DNA of 30,170 nt from IMG/VR virus record IMGVR_UViG_3300036832_000913, positions 1 to 30,170 of that record; one strand, 5' to 3'. This stretch comes from a virus. Shown here piece after piece: positions 1-10,900 of this stretch (position 1 is its first letter; each line of letters opens with the position of its first letter). Below the pieces are notes generated by a model, which was not told the origin of the DNA, did no database searches, and worked only from the letters and a program-made list of their open reading frames with translations. A program made the translations under genes and the position numbers.

Positions 1-1669
1 CCGAGCCCACCTTGGTGCCATTGACCCAGACACTGCCGTCTTTTGCTGCCGCAGTTGCGACTGTAAAACCCGAAGCGGCGGACGCCAAGCTGCCACTTGC
101 TGTAATAATACCACAGGCCGTATTGTTATTAGTCCACGTCCCGATCGTGCTTTCCCAGTAATACTTGCCCGATGTGTAGCCGAAAAGCATTCGCGCTCCG
201 CCGGAGCCCGTACCCGTCATAATAAGATTGCTGCCGCTCAAGGTGACGTTCAGTAAATCAGCTGAGTTCCACTGTGGAGCCAAACCAGACGGCGCGTTGG
301 TCCAGGACGATGATGAGGTCGACAGCGCCGACGAAGCCGTCAGCACGCTTGCAAGACTGTCTCCGAAGCTGGCGATCGGGTTGCCGGACGTCCCCATATA
401 TTCCAGCAGCAGTCGGATGTCGGTGTTATTGAGCGACAGCGACGAGACGATCTCGACGGTCGCCGTCTTCGAGCTGCCGGTCGCCGTGTTCTCGACGTCA
501 AAAGCAAAGCAGTCGGTTGGCTGCGCCTGGAAATCAGATCGCGAGCTGGACACCATCTTGAGGCTGTAATTCCCAATGTCGTCCTGCGCGCCGCCGGTCA
601 GGTAGGTGCTGCGGTCAGTCACGACCGATCCGGTGGTGCCGTAGCGCTCGTTGATGACGTTGGTGCCGTCGTAACAGTTCACGAGTTCGACGCTGTCGCT
701 GATGTCTGAAGTGTATACGGGCGTTCCAAAACGAGTAACGCCCGAGGCAATTTTACAGCTGTCGAACAGCACCTTTGCTCCGGTGGTGCCAGCCCCGACC
801 AAAGTCCCGGTGATCGCGCTCAGGTCAACTCCGCGGCAAGTGATGTGCCCGTTGCTGCTGCCGCCCGGGGAAAATAACGTTGTCGGGATGGTGGCACCCT
901 GGATGGCCGATGGCGTGTTGATCCAGGTGACGTCGAAATTATAGCTGTAGGTGATCACCTGCCCTGCGTTACCGAATTGTACCGTCGTATTGTCCAGTAC
1001 GATAGCCGCCGCGTTGTTAGTGGCGATTTTCGAAGCGGCGTTGGTGTTGGTCATGACCAGAGCGCAGTTCTTGAGGTAGTGCGACCTCAGCCCTGCGTTG
1101 TTGAAGTTGATGTTGGCGGCTGTCGAGCCGGGGTTCGTAAAAGTGAACCCTTGCCACAGGGTATTGCAGGCCGCGTCGAGGATAAGACCCCCGGCGCTAA
1201 TTGCAGCGCCCGCCAGCAGGTCAGCGGCAACCGGCGGCACCGAACCCGCACGGTTGACTGAGAGGAACTGGATCAGGCCGAACGAACCACCAAATTGGTA
1301 CAGCGAGCCGATCGCGCTCTCGCTGTGGTCGCTCGACACGAACACCCGGTCGCCCGCGGCCAGCGAGCGCGAGGACGCGGCCTGCGCCGTGAGCAGGTAG
1401 ACCGTTCCTCCCGCCGCGCTCCAACCGTAAGTGGAGCGGCCGGTGACATTGGTAAAAGTCGCGCCGCCTGTGGTCACCGTACCGCCGTCGGCCGCTGGCC
1501 AAGTCGGCTCGGTCGACGAGGTGCCCGCCGTCGTGCAGCGAAACGCGTATTCGCGCCCGGCTGCTGGCGCTGTGAGCGGCCGCACGATATCGCCAATGCT
1601 GTAGGCATGGCTCGCTGCAAACTGCGTGATCGCTGTCCATGCTGCGGACGAGATGTACCAGTCCGAAAT
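1..1669 (-). CDS. Fibre- or appendage-like virion protein, partial (3' end outside window), putative ATT start
   Basis: One reading frame stays open from 1669 to the window edge (556 codons seen, no stop). It begins ISDWYISSAAW, a style of N-terminus I associate with phage tail or appendage proteins. The middle is rich in Asn, Thr, Gly and Ser, as in beta-structured fibres. Near the visible end comes a stretch with SGKYYWESTIG, which resembles a SPRY/lectin-like carbohydrate-binding domain. The chosen start is ATT at 1669-1667, because AGGAGG at 1680-1675 sits five bases upstream. The first in-frame ATG is about residue 206, and the first in-frame GTG is about residue 29 with no evident ribosome site. 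The gene begins just after the stop of the small virion gene upstream. It probably encodes a host-binding appendage, but the C-terminus is missing and the domain call is from memory. Confidence 0.75.
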   Translation of the reverse strand, partial: MSDWYISSAAWTAITQFAASHAYSIGDIVRPLTAPAAGREYAFRCTTAGTSSTEPTWPAADGGTVTTGGATFTNVTGRSTYGWSAAGGTVYLLTAQAASSRSLAAGDRVFVSSDHSESAIGSLYQFGGSFGLIQFLSVNRAGSVPPVAADLLAGAAISAGGLILDAACNTLWQGFTFTNPGSTAANINFNNAGLRSHYLKNCALVMTNTNAASKIATNNAAAIVLDNTTVQFGNAGQVITYSYNFDVTWINTPSAIQGATIPTTLFSPGGSSNGHITCRGVDLSAITGTLVGAGTTGAKVLFDSCKIASGVTRFGTPVYTSDISDSVELVNCYDGTNVINERYGTTGSVVTDRSTYLTGGAQDDIGNYSLKMVSSSRSDFQAQPTDCFAFDVENTATGSSKTATVEIVSSLSLNNTDIRLLLEYMGTSGNPIASFGDSLASVLTASSALSTSSSSWTNAPSGLAPQWNSADLLNVTLSGSNLIMTGTGSGGARMLFGYTSGKYYWESTIGTWTNNNTACGIITASGSLASAASGFTVATAAAKDGSVWVNGTKVGS

Positions 1670-1670
1670 G

Positions 1671-1680
1671 CTAGCCTCCT
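1671..1680 (-). promoter_or_regulatory. Shine-Dalgarno site that fixes the ATT start
   Basis: The leftward strand reads AGGAGG, then CTAGC, then ATT. Sequence and spacing are ideal for initiation. The site overlaps the TAA stop of the upstream gene (1682-1680), so the two genes could be translationally coupled. It is the main reason for placing the start at a non-standard codon. Confidence 0.65.
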
Positions 1681-2222
1681 TATGCGGACGCTGCCGTGAA
1701 GGTGTAGGTCAACTGTAGAATATCAGTGCTGACGACCGCTTTCGGCGAGCCAAACTGCGCCCCAGCGAAGAGCGTGCCACTAGTGCCGTTGATCGCCGAG
1801 GACGAGATCAAGAAGGCGCCATAGGCCGTCAAAGATGCGTTGAACGTATACGATGCTTGAGACGCCGAGTTAGTGATCGACTGGCTGGATGGCGGCGCTG
1901 AGGCCCAGGTCTGCCTGACCCCGGCCGTGTACTGCGTCACCTCACCAGAAACGCTCGCGATGTTGGACGCTGTATCGCTCGCCAGAATGGTATAATTGTT
2001 GGAGAACAGGCCGATGTACCAGGCAGTCACCACTGACTGGGCGCCGAGCGCAGCCCCCAAGAGGTAGTTAAGCCCCTGATTAACAACGATATTATCGCAC
2101 GCAAACTCGTCGATCACTCGGGCATTCCGGATGATCTTTCCAAGGATACGCCCACGGACGATGGCCTTAGGCACCAGCAATCGCCGATCGGGGACCAGCA
2201 GCTGCGTACGAGGAAGCAACAT
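1680..2222 (-). CDS. Conserved small phage virion (tail-region) protein
   Basis: This 180-residue protein contains DEFACDNIVVNQGLNYLLG followed by WYIGLFSNNYT, a pattern I recall from uncharacterised proteins in tail-gene regions of phages with podovirus-type genomes. The N-terminal 40 residues are basic and rich in Leu, Val and Arg. The rest is Ser/Thr/Ala-rich and likely beta-structured. I chose ATG at 2222 because AAGGAG lies eight bases upstream. A GTG at 2231 is also in frame but almost touches that site. The gene is separated from a divergent rightward gene by only 28 bases, and a fibre-like gene follows within a few bases. The exact role is unknown; a tail or fibre-associated structural part is most likely. 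Confidence 0.7.
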   Translation of the reverse strand: MLLPRTQLLVPDRRLLVPKAIVRGRILGKIIRNARVIDEFACDNIVVNQGLNYLLGAALGAQSVVTAWYIGLFSNNYTILASDTASNIASVSGEVTQYTAGVRQTWASAPPSSQSITNSASQASYTFNASLTAYGAFLISSSAINGTSGTLFAGAQFGSPKAVVSTDILQLTYTFTAASA

Positions 2223-2250
2223 TGAAATCACTCCTTAAGATGGTTGAACC

Positions 2251-2685
2251 ATGAGCATCTGGCAGAGCGGTACCTTCTACATCGGTGAGACCTGGGTCAT
2301 CTCCGGCTATGTCCGAGATGCCAACGGCGTCATCGTCAACCTCACCGGCGCCACCATACAGTTACGCGTGACACTGGGCAATTCGGTGATCTTTGATTTA
2401 GTTGGCACGATCCTCCAACCTCCCACCACAGGCGCCTACCAATTCGAGATCACCCCAGACCAGCAGACAGGACTGGTCCTAACCACTTACCGGTACGAAG
2501 TCCGGGCCGTCCTTGCCGATGGGGCCATCAGCGTCCAGAACGTCGGCGAAATCACCATCATCCCCTCTAAGTTTGTGAACTTCCCGACTCCAATGAACGT
2601 TACCCTGGTTGACCAGATGCACGTTGCAGCAAGCCCGGCCTGGGCGCTTCTCTCATCTTCTGCAGCAAGCGTTCGACCTCAATGA
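2251..2685 (+). CDS. Fibre/baseplate-type protein with BppU-like N-terminal fold, on the opposite strand
   Basis: This 144-residue protein has FYIGETWVISGYVRDANG, then alternating beta-type segments (LTGATIQLRV, YRYEVRAVLADG, VGEITIIPS). The layout resembles the beta-sandwich N-terminal domain of BppU-type upper baseplate or fibre proteins and related phage Ig-like modules. It is the only rightward gene in the leftward structural block and begins 28 bases from its divergent neighbour, leaving almost no space for a promoter. The ribosome site is weak (AGATGG about eight bases upstream). The last 30 or so residues look less protein-like and overlap a possible leftward frame at 2600-2854, so the 3' end may be shifted or rearranged. 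Translation through about residue 110 is convincing; the functional call is by resemblance only. Confidence 0.6.
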   Translation: MSIWQSGTFYIGETWVISGYVRDANGVIVNLTGATIQLRVTLGNSVIFDLVGTILQPPTTGAYQFEITPDQQTGLVLTTYRYEVRAVLADGAISVQNVGEITIIPSKFVNFPTPMNVTLVDQMHVAASPAWALLSSSAASVRPQ

Positions 2686-2854
2686 GAGCTTGCTCGCCGT
2701 GAAGTCCCAGCAGACGGGTACGCTTGAACGCAATGGCAAACTGCCAATTCGCTTCATCAGGCAACAACCTGCCATTACGAACCCTCCAACTGCAAATGGG
2801 CAACACATTTAGAGCAAATGAACAACACTCAAAGAACAGCAAAAGCCCGATCAC
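2600..2854 (-). CDS. Possible small protein next to the endolysin
   Basis: An 84-residue frame begins with GTG whose last bases share the TGA stop of the endolysin gene (a GTGA overlap), which favours coupled translation. The first 20 residues are hydrophobic (IGLLLFFECCSFALNVLPIC) and could be a membrane or signal segment. The second half is helical and charged (EVERLLQKMREA). A hydrophobic small gene beside an endolysin could be a lysis accessory, but I recognise no family. It overlaps the 3' end of the convergent rightward gene by 86 bases, and no clear ribosome site is present, so one of the two may be spurious there. Confidence 0.3.
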   Translation of the reverse strand: MIGLLLFFECCSFALNVLPICSWRVRNGRLLPDEANWQFAIAFKRTRLLGLHGEQALIEVERLLQKMREAPRPGLLQRASGQPG

Positions 2855-3834
2855 GCAGTCGTAACAGAATCTGCTAATATCTCCTCGACAGCCATAAATA
2901 ATTCATCTGCTTCCGTTCTAATTTCTACTTCAAATCTACCCACAGGCCCCCAGTGCTTGCGAAGGTTCCTGATCCCCACCGCGGCGCTCTCGACCGCAAA
3001 GGCCGGGCAGATCTTGGACAGCTCCTGGAACTGCGCACCTGTGCCACCGCCGTAGTTCTCCCAGTCGTCGCCGCTGCAGCTCACGCCCTTCTCGAACGCC
3101 GCTAGCTGGCACTGAGGCTCCTCACTCTCCAGCGCATGATAGTACTCGTCAAAAAGTGTCTCGGCGTCGGTCGCGCACACGTGGTAGTTCCAGCTGGTCT
3201 GGAACAGCCCAGCCTCGCAGGTCTCACTCTCGACGTTCTCGGCGCTCTGGTCGCGCCCGCAGCAATGCTGGCCTGAACTTTCTCGCATGCCGAGTCCGAG
3301 CAGGAACACGAAAACGTGGCGTAGAACCCGCCGTCCTGCGATGGCGTTGGACATGCCGAGCTTCTGAAACTGCTTGCGGTAGAGCGCGAGCGCGTCGTGG
3401 TCAGTATCACCAGTCTCTGCCTTGGCGATCTCGTGCATCGTCATATCGCCGCGCTCGAACTTGCGGACACACGTGGCATAAGCCAGCGCCATGCCCTTGA
3501 TATAGCCCAGCGGTGCAGTGCCACGATCGTCCCAGAGCAGATCAGCAGCGTCGCTCCCAGCTGCAGCCTCCTCGATTTCGGCGATCACCTCAGGCGGCAA
3601 CGGCTCGAGCATCGACGCCGGATAGGGGGGCAAGTCAAAGATCTCGGCGAGCTTGGTCCACGTCTGTGGCCCAACGATACCGTCGTTGTCCAGATCATGG
3701 TCATCCTGGAACCTCTTCACTGCCTTCTCGGTCTCGGGACCGAACGAGCTATCCAACGACTCGCACACCAGGCATTCCTGCACGAGGAGCACCAGCGAAC
3801 CATAGTCACCGTCACCAATCGTCGGTCGGTCCAT
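2851..3834 (-). CDS. Endolysin: peptidoglycan-binding domain plus lysozyme-like domain
   Basis: This 327-residue protein has an N-terminal peptidoglycan-binding type 1 repeat at about residues 8-66 (SFGPETEKAVKRFQ, DNDGIVGPQTWTKL). A C-terminal hydrolase region carries MRESSG at residues 183-188, with Glu185 the likely catalytic acid, and GLFQTSWN at 209-216, a pairing typical of lysozyme/transglycosylase folds. It should cut the cell-wall glycan at the end of infection. I see no signal peptide, so export would need a holin. The C-terminal half is cysteine-rich (HCCG, ETCEAG, CQLA, VSCSG), suggesting disulfides. An asparagine-and-glycine-rich NYGGGTG stretch follows. The gene lies four bases downstream of the virion-protein gene at 3838. 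Confidence 0.85.
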   Translation of the reverse strand: MDRPTIGDGDYGSLVLLVQECLVCESLDSSFGPETEKAVKRFQDDHDLDNDGIVGPQTWTKLAEIFDLPPYPASMLEPLPPEVIAEIEEAAAGSDAADLLWDDRGTAPLGYIKGMALAYATCVRKFERGDMTMHEIAKAETGDTDHDALALYRKQFQKLGMSNAIAGRRVLRHVFVFLLGLGMRESSGQHCCGRDQSAENVESETCEAGLFQTSWNYHVCATDAETLFDEYYHALESEEPQCQLAAFEKGVSCSGDDWENYGGGTGAQFQELSKICPAFAVESAAVGIRNLRKHWGPVGRFEVEIRTEADELFMAVEEILADSVTTA

Positions 3835-3837
3835 TGA

Positions 3838-4956
3838 TCATGGTCTCCCGTTTGGAAATCCCGAGCCGCGTACTATCTTGACATCCAAATAATCCCCGAT
3901 CGCCGCCGTATGCGTCGGTGAGCCACCGCTCTGCAATGTGGCAATGTACTGGTTCACGCCATCTTGCCGGCGGTACAACGCCGCGGCGCCGACCGCATCC
4001 GGGAAAACGTACTTGGTCTCCGTCATGTTGGTCGTCTTGCCGCCATCGAGTCCAATGCAGATACCCTTGGTCGTCATGAACATGATCGCCGACGCGATCG
4101 GCGTCGACGCCACGAGCGGCACCTGAGGTGAGTTCGCAAGCTCACCAGGGAGGTACACCATAGAGCCGGGGATCACTCCTGCGTCTGTGACCCATGTGCG
4201 CTTCATCTCGGCAAAAGTCGGCCCAGACAAAAACCACGCTCCCCCTTTCGTCCCCACGTAAACCCCATCAGCCACCGTCCCGAGCATGGTGATGTCGGCT
4301 TCGAACAGCTTGTATCCGGACGTCGCGTCAACGAAATTGTAAAGATAAAGCTCGGTCGCCCACAGCGTGGGGCCCTGACCGAGATAAAGCCGGCCATTGA
4401 AGTAGGTCATGCAAGTCGCGTTCGGCGGCTGCTTCAGGAGCCGCCCGGCGACCGGTGGGAGCGTCTCGGTCGGGTTGACCACCGGGGAGAGCCAGAGATC
4501 TCCCGGGTCACCCCACGGGACCCAGCTACGCCCAGGAATGTCCACCACACCGCGATCGACCTCACCCACGTAGTAGACCAGGTCACCCACCTGAGCGTAA
4601 GCCAGCGGCAGCATACCGGCCGCCGGGTCTGTGCCGATGAACGCCAGCGGCTGAACGGAATAATCAGGATTGATGATGCTCAGCTCTGAGTTGATTACAC
4701 CCAGGACTGTACCCTGGTAGCTCGTGAACAGGGAATGCACGTTACCGGGAAGCTTTAACGTGTAGCCGCGCCGTCGTGACGGCTGTCCGCTGTCATCTAG
4801 GACGATATTCCTGGCACGTACCAAATCTTTATCGCTAAGTCTCTCGGGCTGAAGGGTATTCTTCAGGCCGTCCCAGCTGCTCAAGACCTTACCGACCTCG
4901 GGAGGCGCCGGCAACGGGGCGTTCTGAGCTTGTCGAAGAAATTGGTTCTGCGCCAT
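3838..4956 (-). CDS. Virion structural protein, tail- or stabilisation-type (372 aa)
   Basis: The N-terminal part has WDGLKNTLQPERLSD and then NIVLDDSGQPSRRRGYTLKL. This is a recurrent motif of phage structural proteins encoded near head-tail and tail genes, in which a consensus and then a basic RRRGYT segment precede a repetitive beta-rich body. Later segments such as YFNGRLYLGQGPTLW and GVYVGTKGGAWFLSGP suggest repeated blades, so a beta-propeller-like fold is plausible. ATG at 4956 overlaps the TGA stop of the giant gene upstream (TGATG), which indicates translational coupling and places it after the internal or ejection protein. GTG at 4959 is an alternative. The precise virion location is unknown. 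Confidence 0.65.
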   Translation of the reverse strand: MAQNQFLRQAQNAPLPAPPEVGKVLSSWDGLKNTLQPERLSDKDLVRARNIVLDDSGQPSRRRGYTLKLPGNVHSLFTSYQGTVLGVINSELSIINPDYSVQPLAFIGTDPAAGMLPLAYAQVGDLVYYVGEVDRGVVDIPGRSWVPWGDPGDLWLSPVVNPTETLPPVAGRLLKQPPNATCMTYFNGRLYLGQGPTLWATELYLYNFVDATSGYKLFEADITMLGTVADGVYVGTKGGAWFLSGPTFAEMKRTWVTDAGVIPGSMVYLPGELANSPQVPLVASTPIASAIMFMTTKGICIGLDGGKTTNMTETKYVFPDAVGAAALYRRQDGVNQYIATLQSGGSPTHTAAIGDYLDVKIVRGSGFPNGRP

Positions 4957-7900
4957 CACTGCACCGGTCGTATGTTGCCGTACTGAAGCATCCCGCGACC
5001 AGCAATATCCCGTGGCTGTACTCCAAGTGGCAGCCCCATGCCACGCGCCATCGCGGACTGACGTATGTGGTTATCGAGCGCCCGCCCAAAAGTAGCTTGT
5101 GGAGGCATCAGACCTGGGTGGTCTACTTGCCACTTCTGCGCTTCGATCATCCAATTGTGGAACATCCCTGTGTCGTGCTGCATCCATGCGTTCTGCAAAT
5201 GCTGAGAGATGTTCGCATGGCTTAACTGCCGCATAGTCCGCAGCCCAAACTCCTCCCGAGCTACTTCCTCATACTCAGCTTGCTTCTCTGGCTTGATCCC
5301 AAGCGCCGTCAACATGACGTCCATGGTTGAAGCGCGACCGCCCGGCCCGCCGATCGGCAGCGTCGTCCCATCCAGATGGTTGACAAATCCATGCTCAGCA
5401 AGCCGGAAAGCCTCTGATGGCGCTTTCAAAATCTCTGGCGACATGCGGATTAACCCATTGAGATAATCGCCATTGCTGATATCGCGTATCCCTAAGACGA
5501 TCCTGGGAATGTTACCAACTCCTGCGCCAGTCATCGACTTGGCCCAGTCGCGCCACGCATCATCGAACTTACGCTTCTCAAGCAGCATATTGATGGTCGA
5601 CGATCCTGGCACCGTCGTCGCCTCACCCCAATGCCCAAAGTCCACTCCAATCGCACGTGGCAACCCGCGCGCGATAACCTCGCCCATATCCTTACCAAAG
5701 GTGTCTGCCAGAAAAGTTCGGGTCGAAGCCGTCAGATCATGATCATCCCGGTTGGTAACCCAATTCATCAGTCGATCGTAGACCGAGGACATCACGGATA
5801 GCGCCGGTAATCCCAGCACACCCGCCAGCATCGTCGTTGCTCCCGCGTGCGCGAGCAACCACCGCTGCGCTTCGCTTCTTGTATCTTTATCGCCCTTAAA
5901 CGAGTCCCTAAGCTCCTGGTACATCTTACCGGTCATTTGTGTCGACCAGTTCATGAACTGGTTGAATACCGGCGAATAGGTACCGAACATACCACCAGTC
6001 GTCAGCTGCCGCGGAGTGCCTGCACCCCAGGTACCTTGGGTTTGATCCATCACATGATTGGCATACTGCTCAGCCGTCATGTCCCTGTAGTTCACTGAGG
6101 TCGGGCGTTTCCCTGAATCATAAAGATCGTGCGCAGCAAAGCCTGCAAGCAACCGAGGAAGCTGCTCAGAATAGAAACCCATCGCATTCGCCAACTTCAG
6201 CCCCGTGCTGTTGTGTCCAACTTGCATTGGCGAATGATCAGTCATCTCGGCCGAATAAACTTGCTGCAAGCTACCCCCAGCTATCATCGCCCTAGCTTGA
6301 GCTTGCCTCTCCGCACTCAGACCAGAATTCGCTATAGCGTCATCCGTGATCCCGGCCTTATCCCAGTTGGGAGTTTTCATAACCGCCGCGAGTAATTTCC
6401 AGGCATCTGGCGCAGCACCAGCCATCGCTCGCATACTCGCAACAGGGCTGTGCAATTTAAGGAACTCTGGAAGAGTTGTTGTTAAATTCTGCGACGCCAA
6501 AGTCAGCGGATATATCGGCGATGAGCCGACACTCGCGGTATGCGAGAAGCGACGGAGCGCATCAAAGGGAGTTGGCGATGCATAGGACTGCTTGTTCCCG
6601 TCTCTTATCAGCAGCTCAGATACAGCCCGCGAAGCACCTAGCAAAGCATCAGATGAGATATCCGGATTTTCTTTGAGCGCCGTAAGCTCATCCCGCATTT
6701 TAGCTTGTAGCTCACCAACCTCTGGCGCCAACGTTGTACGTGCGAGACTGTTCGCCATGATCTTCGACGCATTCGCCGCCTCGCGTATCATGTCGGCATT
6801 GTAGCCCGGCACATTATGCCGTTGCGCCATCAATCGGCCCATCGAATTTTCCTGCATCGTATTCAACAGAATACGTCGCAGATCACGCTCCCGGTTAGTA
6901 TCCGCTTTGTTCAGCGCATCTATAGTCTCTGAAGTAGCTCCTGCCGGAGCCTCTCCACGAAGTGACCGCATCTGCTCAACGACCTTTCGCAACATGGCAG
7001 GTGAAGCAAGCGCGTTGAAAATATGTGGATCGGTCACCTCGCCACGCGCCGCGCCCGTAGGTGATATAAGACCATCGGCTTGCGCTTGCTTTATCGCCTT
7101 GAACAGCATGTCCATCTGGCCGGCGCTTTTGACGCGCATGTAAGCCGTGTCGTTCTGACTCCCTTCCAGGATCGTTACACCGGGAAATGTCTTTTCTAGG
7201 CGATCAGCAAACTGAGTTAGTTTTTGCTGGTTCACCGTACCATCAGGATCGGTAAACAATTTGTTCAGGACAAAGAAATCGCCATTCCGCCCCTGATGAA
7301 AATGCGGTGCCTTCGCTGCAGTATCCCGCTTTGATAGCGTGTCCTTCAGAACATCGTCGATGGCATCAACGTTACCCTGCAAAGCATCGCGTTGCTTGGT
7401 CAGCTCTTTCACCTGGTCAGGAGGTGGAGGCGGCTTTGCTGCTAGCTGCGTATCTATGTTCGCTCGATCGCCAGATAGCGCATTACGACGATCGGTCAAC
7501 GCTGTCTGCTCGTCAGTAAATGCCTGCTTCCAAAACCCCTCAGCCTTATCCGGGCGCGTGTACAAACCGGTGCGATTGGTAAAATCGTCAAACCTATCCT
7601 GGGCTAGCCCACCAGAAAGCGTACGCTCCACCTGCTGCATATCATCTACCAGCGTCATGAGATAGTGCGATGACGAGGTTGCACGCTGAAACTCAAAAGC
7701 CTTTTTGCCCTCCGGGCTAAGTTGATTATAATCAGCCGTGACACTTGCAAGCCTATTGACCCGATCAGGGTCATTATGAAGATCAGGCTGCGCGCTAAGA
7801 GGTCGTTGCGGGTCCACGCCATACCCGTTCGACTCACGCATGACCTTATTCACAAGGTCACGTTCCTCTACAGGAAGTGCATTCGACACTTGCTCAGCAG

Positions 7901-10900
7901 TCTGGCCGAGCATTCCTATGGCTTCCTTGCGCGCCTGTTGTCGCGGTCCAGTGGCCTCGACATAAGGCTGCATCGACGGAATTATGCGGCCTTGCAATTG
8001 ACCGATACGAAAATCAGTGGCCCATCCTAATCCGTATTTACCGGCAGTATCGTTAAAATTAAGCCAAGCTTTTCGCAATATCGAACCAAGACCTTGATCA
8101 GCATTGTTGGATACGGACGACATTGCGTTGCCCAACACACGGGCATAGCTATCTGGCCCTACCCAACTATTCGCATACTGCTGCTGTTCTTTCATCAGAT
8201 CGTCGCCATGCGACATGATGCGATCAAGCGCATTGAACAGCCGCGGAGGAATACCAAGCATCCCACGCACGGCGTCAACAAACCGATCCCAGAAACTTGT
8301 GCCCTTCACGATCTGCGATCGCAGCCAATCCCTGGTAACCGGGTTGGTATACGCCTCGGCCGTCAACTCGTGCGCATCCGTGAGACCTTTGGGTAGAGCA
8401 TCCCGATCCTTGAGCTGATCATAGATGTCGCGTATTTTCCGGCCTGGCACGCTATTCGGATCGTCGATACCCTTGTGCGTCACGGCATGCACCGCCTCGT
8501 GCATGGCGGTCTGCGTAGCATCAGCGGCGTTGTATAGTTCAGAGGATTTCTGTCTCGGAAAGAACCTGCCCTCCTCGTGCGTCACTTCTGGTCTATAAGT
8601 AGTGGTAATATCTTTTGGTACCTCCTCGGCCAATCGCAACGCGATCTCGGCCATCGCTGCATCGGGATGCTGCTCGGCAACATGAGCCATGGTATCAACA
8701 AGCGTGACGCCACGCTGATGCAGGTCCGTCACGTCCGCGTCCAGCTGCGTCACCGGCAGCCCATCCCGTGAGGTAATAGCCCTGGCGTATCCACCATCAG
8801 CCCGAAGCGACTGAAGCACTGATTCATGCTGCGTCAGATACGCATTGACCTCGTCTCGCGTTGACTTACTGAGTTGTCTCAAACCTCCAAGATTGTCCGC
8901 CTCAGGATTGGCCTCAGGGTTCTCTGCCAGAGCTTTTTGTAAATCTTCATCACGAACAGCCTTCAGCCAGTTTTCGTGCTGCTCGATCGCCGCAACCGCC
9001 TCCGGGCGATTCCCTAGCGTCTTACGTAAACTATCCAGCGCTTTCTGTGCGTCTGTCAGCTTGGCGTCGAGATCACCTGTTGGCGCCGGCACCGCCTCAG
9101 CGCGCGGCGACGGCGCCAGGTCCGGGGGCGCCACCTGGTCTGCAGGCGGTTGGGAAAGCTTTTCGGCCGTCGTACTCAACTCCGCTAGCTCCTTATCAAC
9201 CATCTTGGCAAAACCAGGATTACGTTCAGCGCCCGGTAATCGGTTGGTTATTTGCTCCACCTTATCCAGGAGCTGAGCCTTGGCGGGGGACTCCGGAAGC
9301 GTGCTTGCCTGCTTTGCGACATCACCGAGCACCGCGGCACGTTTCTCCGCAGGTGTAGTAGGCTCAGCAGGAGGCTCAGCGGTAACCCCCGGCGGCTCCT
9401 CAACCGGCCGCTCCGGAACCAGCTTGCTTTTAAGATAACCTGTATCCTTGTCCAGAATATCGAGCCCAAGCGCCTTGATCCATTTTTCCTGCGGCTTTGT
9501 CGGTTTACCTCCCCGTTCAATAATCTGATCGATCAGCGGCTGCACCATTTCCGCCTGCGCCTCAGGCGTTACTTTCTCGTATTCCGCTGTAGCCTCTTTA
9601 ATCCTGCCCTTGGTGAAATCGATCACGTATGGCGGAGGTTCTGCAGCAGGCGCCACAGCAACCAGAGGCTCACCAGGAGCGCCAGCCACAGCAGGAGGCT
9701 CACCAGGAACAGGTACAGGACCGGGCAGTTGCTCAGCCACAGCAGGAGGAAGCTCACCAGGAGCAGGTACAGGTTCTTCACGAGGCGCCACCTCCGGTGC
9801 AGGTGGCGCTAGCGTAGCCCCAGGTTCAGCAGGCGCCACAGGTTCCGTTCGTCGCTTAGCCTCTTCCCCTAACAGCTCAAAAGCCCGCTGCGCTGTAGCG
9901 TCTTGCGGGTTACTCTTCAAATGCCCTTGCACACTATCCAGCCGCGCCGATAACTCAGCAGACGGCATCTCCTGCAACGAAGGAGCCCCTCGTCCGGGAG
10001 GTTCAGGACCTCCTGGAATCGGCCGGAGTGGAAGACGCTGCGGCAGCTCTGGCTCAGCAGATGGCGCGCCCGCCGGAGGTTCTGACGGTGTGAACGGCAC
10101 AGGACCGGGCCGGTCAGGTTGCGCAGGCGGTTCAAGCGCCTGATCGACCGACTTACCAAGATCTTCAGTCCTGATGCTCTGCGCCGGTTTACCGGCAAGC
10201 GCATGAAGACCGCCAAACGCTCCACCGATGATCCCACCAATCACCCCGCCACTCAGAGCCTGCTGTGTAACGGCAGACGCTCGATCCGCCATACTGCGAT
10301 CCGGATCACCCAGCAACTGGGTCATAGCTTCGGTTGCCCCTCCGGCAACACCTTGCGCCGCTGCAGAATGAGCGATTCCTCGCAAAATCCCTTTTCCGAA
10401 AAGTGATTCCAACTTCGCCGGCAAATACCCCTGCACGACCGCTTCCGGCACCCCAAGCGCCAGAGCCGTGCCTGGATGCTTAAGCTCGCCAGTTTCACTG
10501 ATCTCCCGTTCAACATTCGCACCAGCCGCAGGGAGGTACATCGTCGTGGCGGCACCCGCCAGGCCACGCGTGGCTGCGGCTCTTGCCGCTGCAGCGATAG
10601 CCGCAGCGCTAGCCCCAGCTGCAGCCTCGGGCGCTGTCGCTGCCGCGAGCGCGCCTCCACCAAAAGCGGCAAGCCCCATCGGGGCCATACGCGCAACCTG
10701 GTAGGCAATCCCAGCAGGCGACCATGGACTAGCCTCTAAGTCAGGACGCGCATACGACTGCGCACGAGCGTGGTGCTCTTCAGCAAAATCAGAAAGAGAC
10801 TGCGCCGCACCAGAAGCACCCGTCCCCTGAGCCACGGCCTGGAGCGCCCGCGCACCTTCCGAGATCGCCCCATGGAAGCCAGACATGATGCCGGAGGTAA

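Noticed and set aside
1221-1640. 139-codon leftward frame
   Set aside because: Arg/His-rich and out of frame with the convincing fibre-like translation that covers the same bases.
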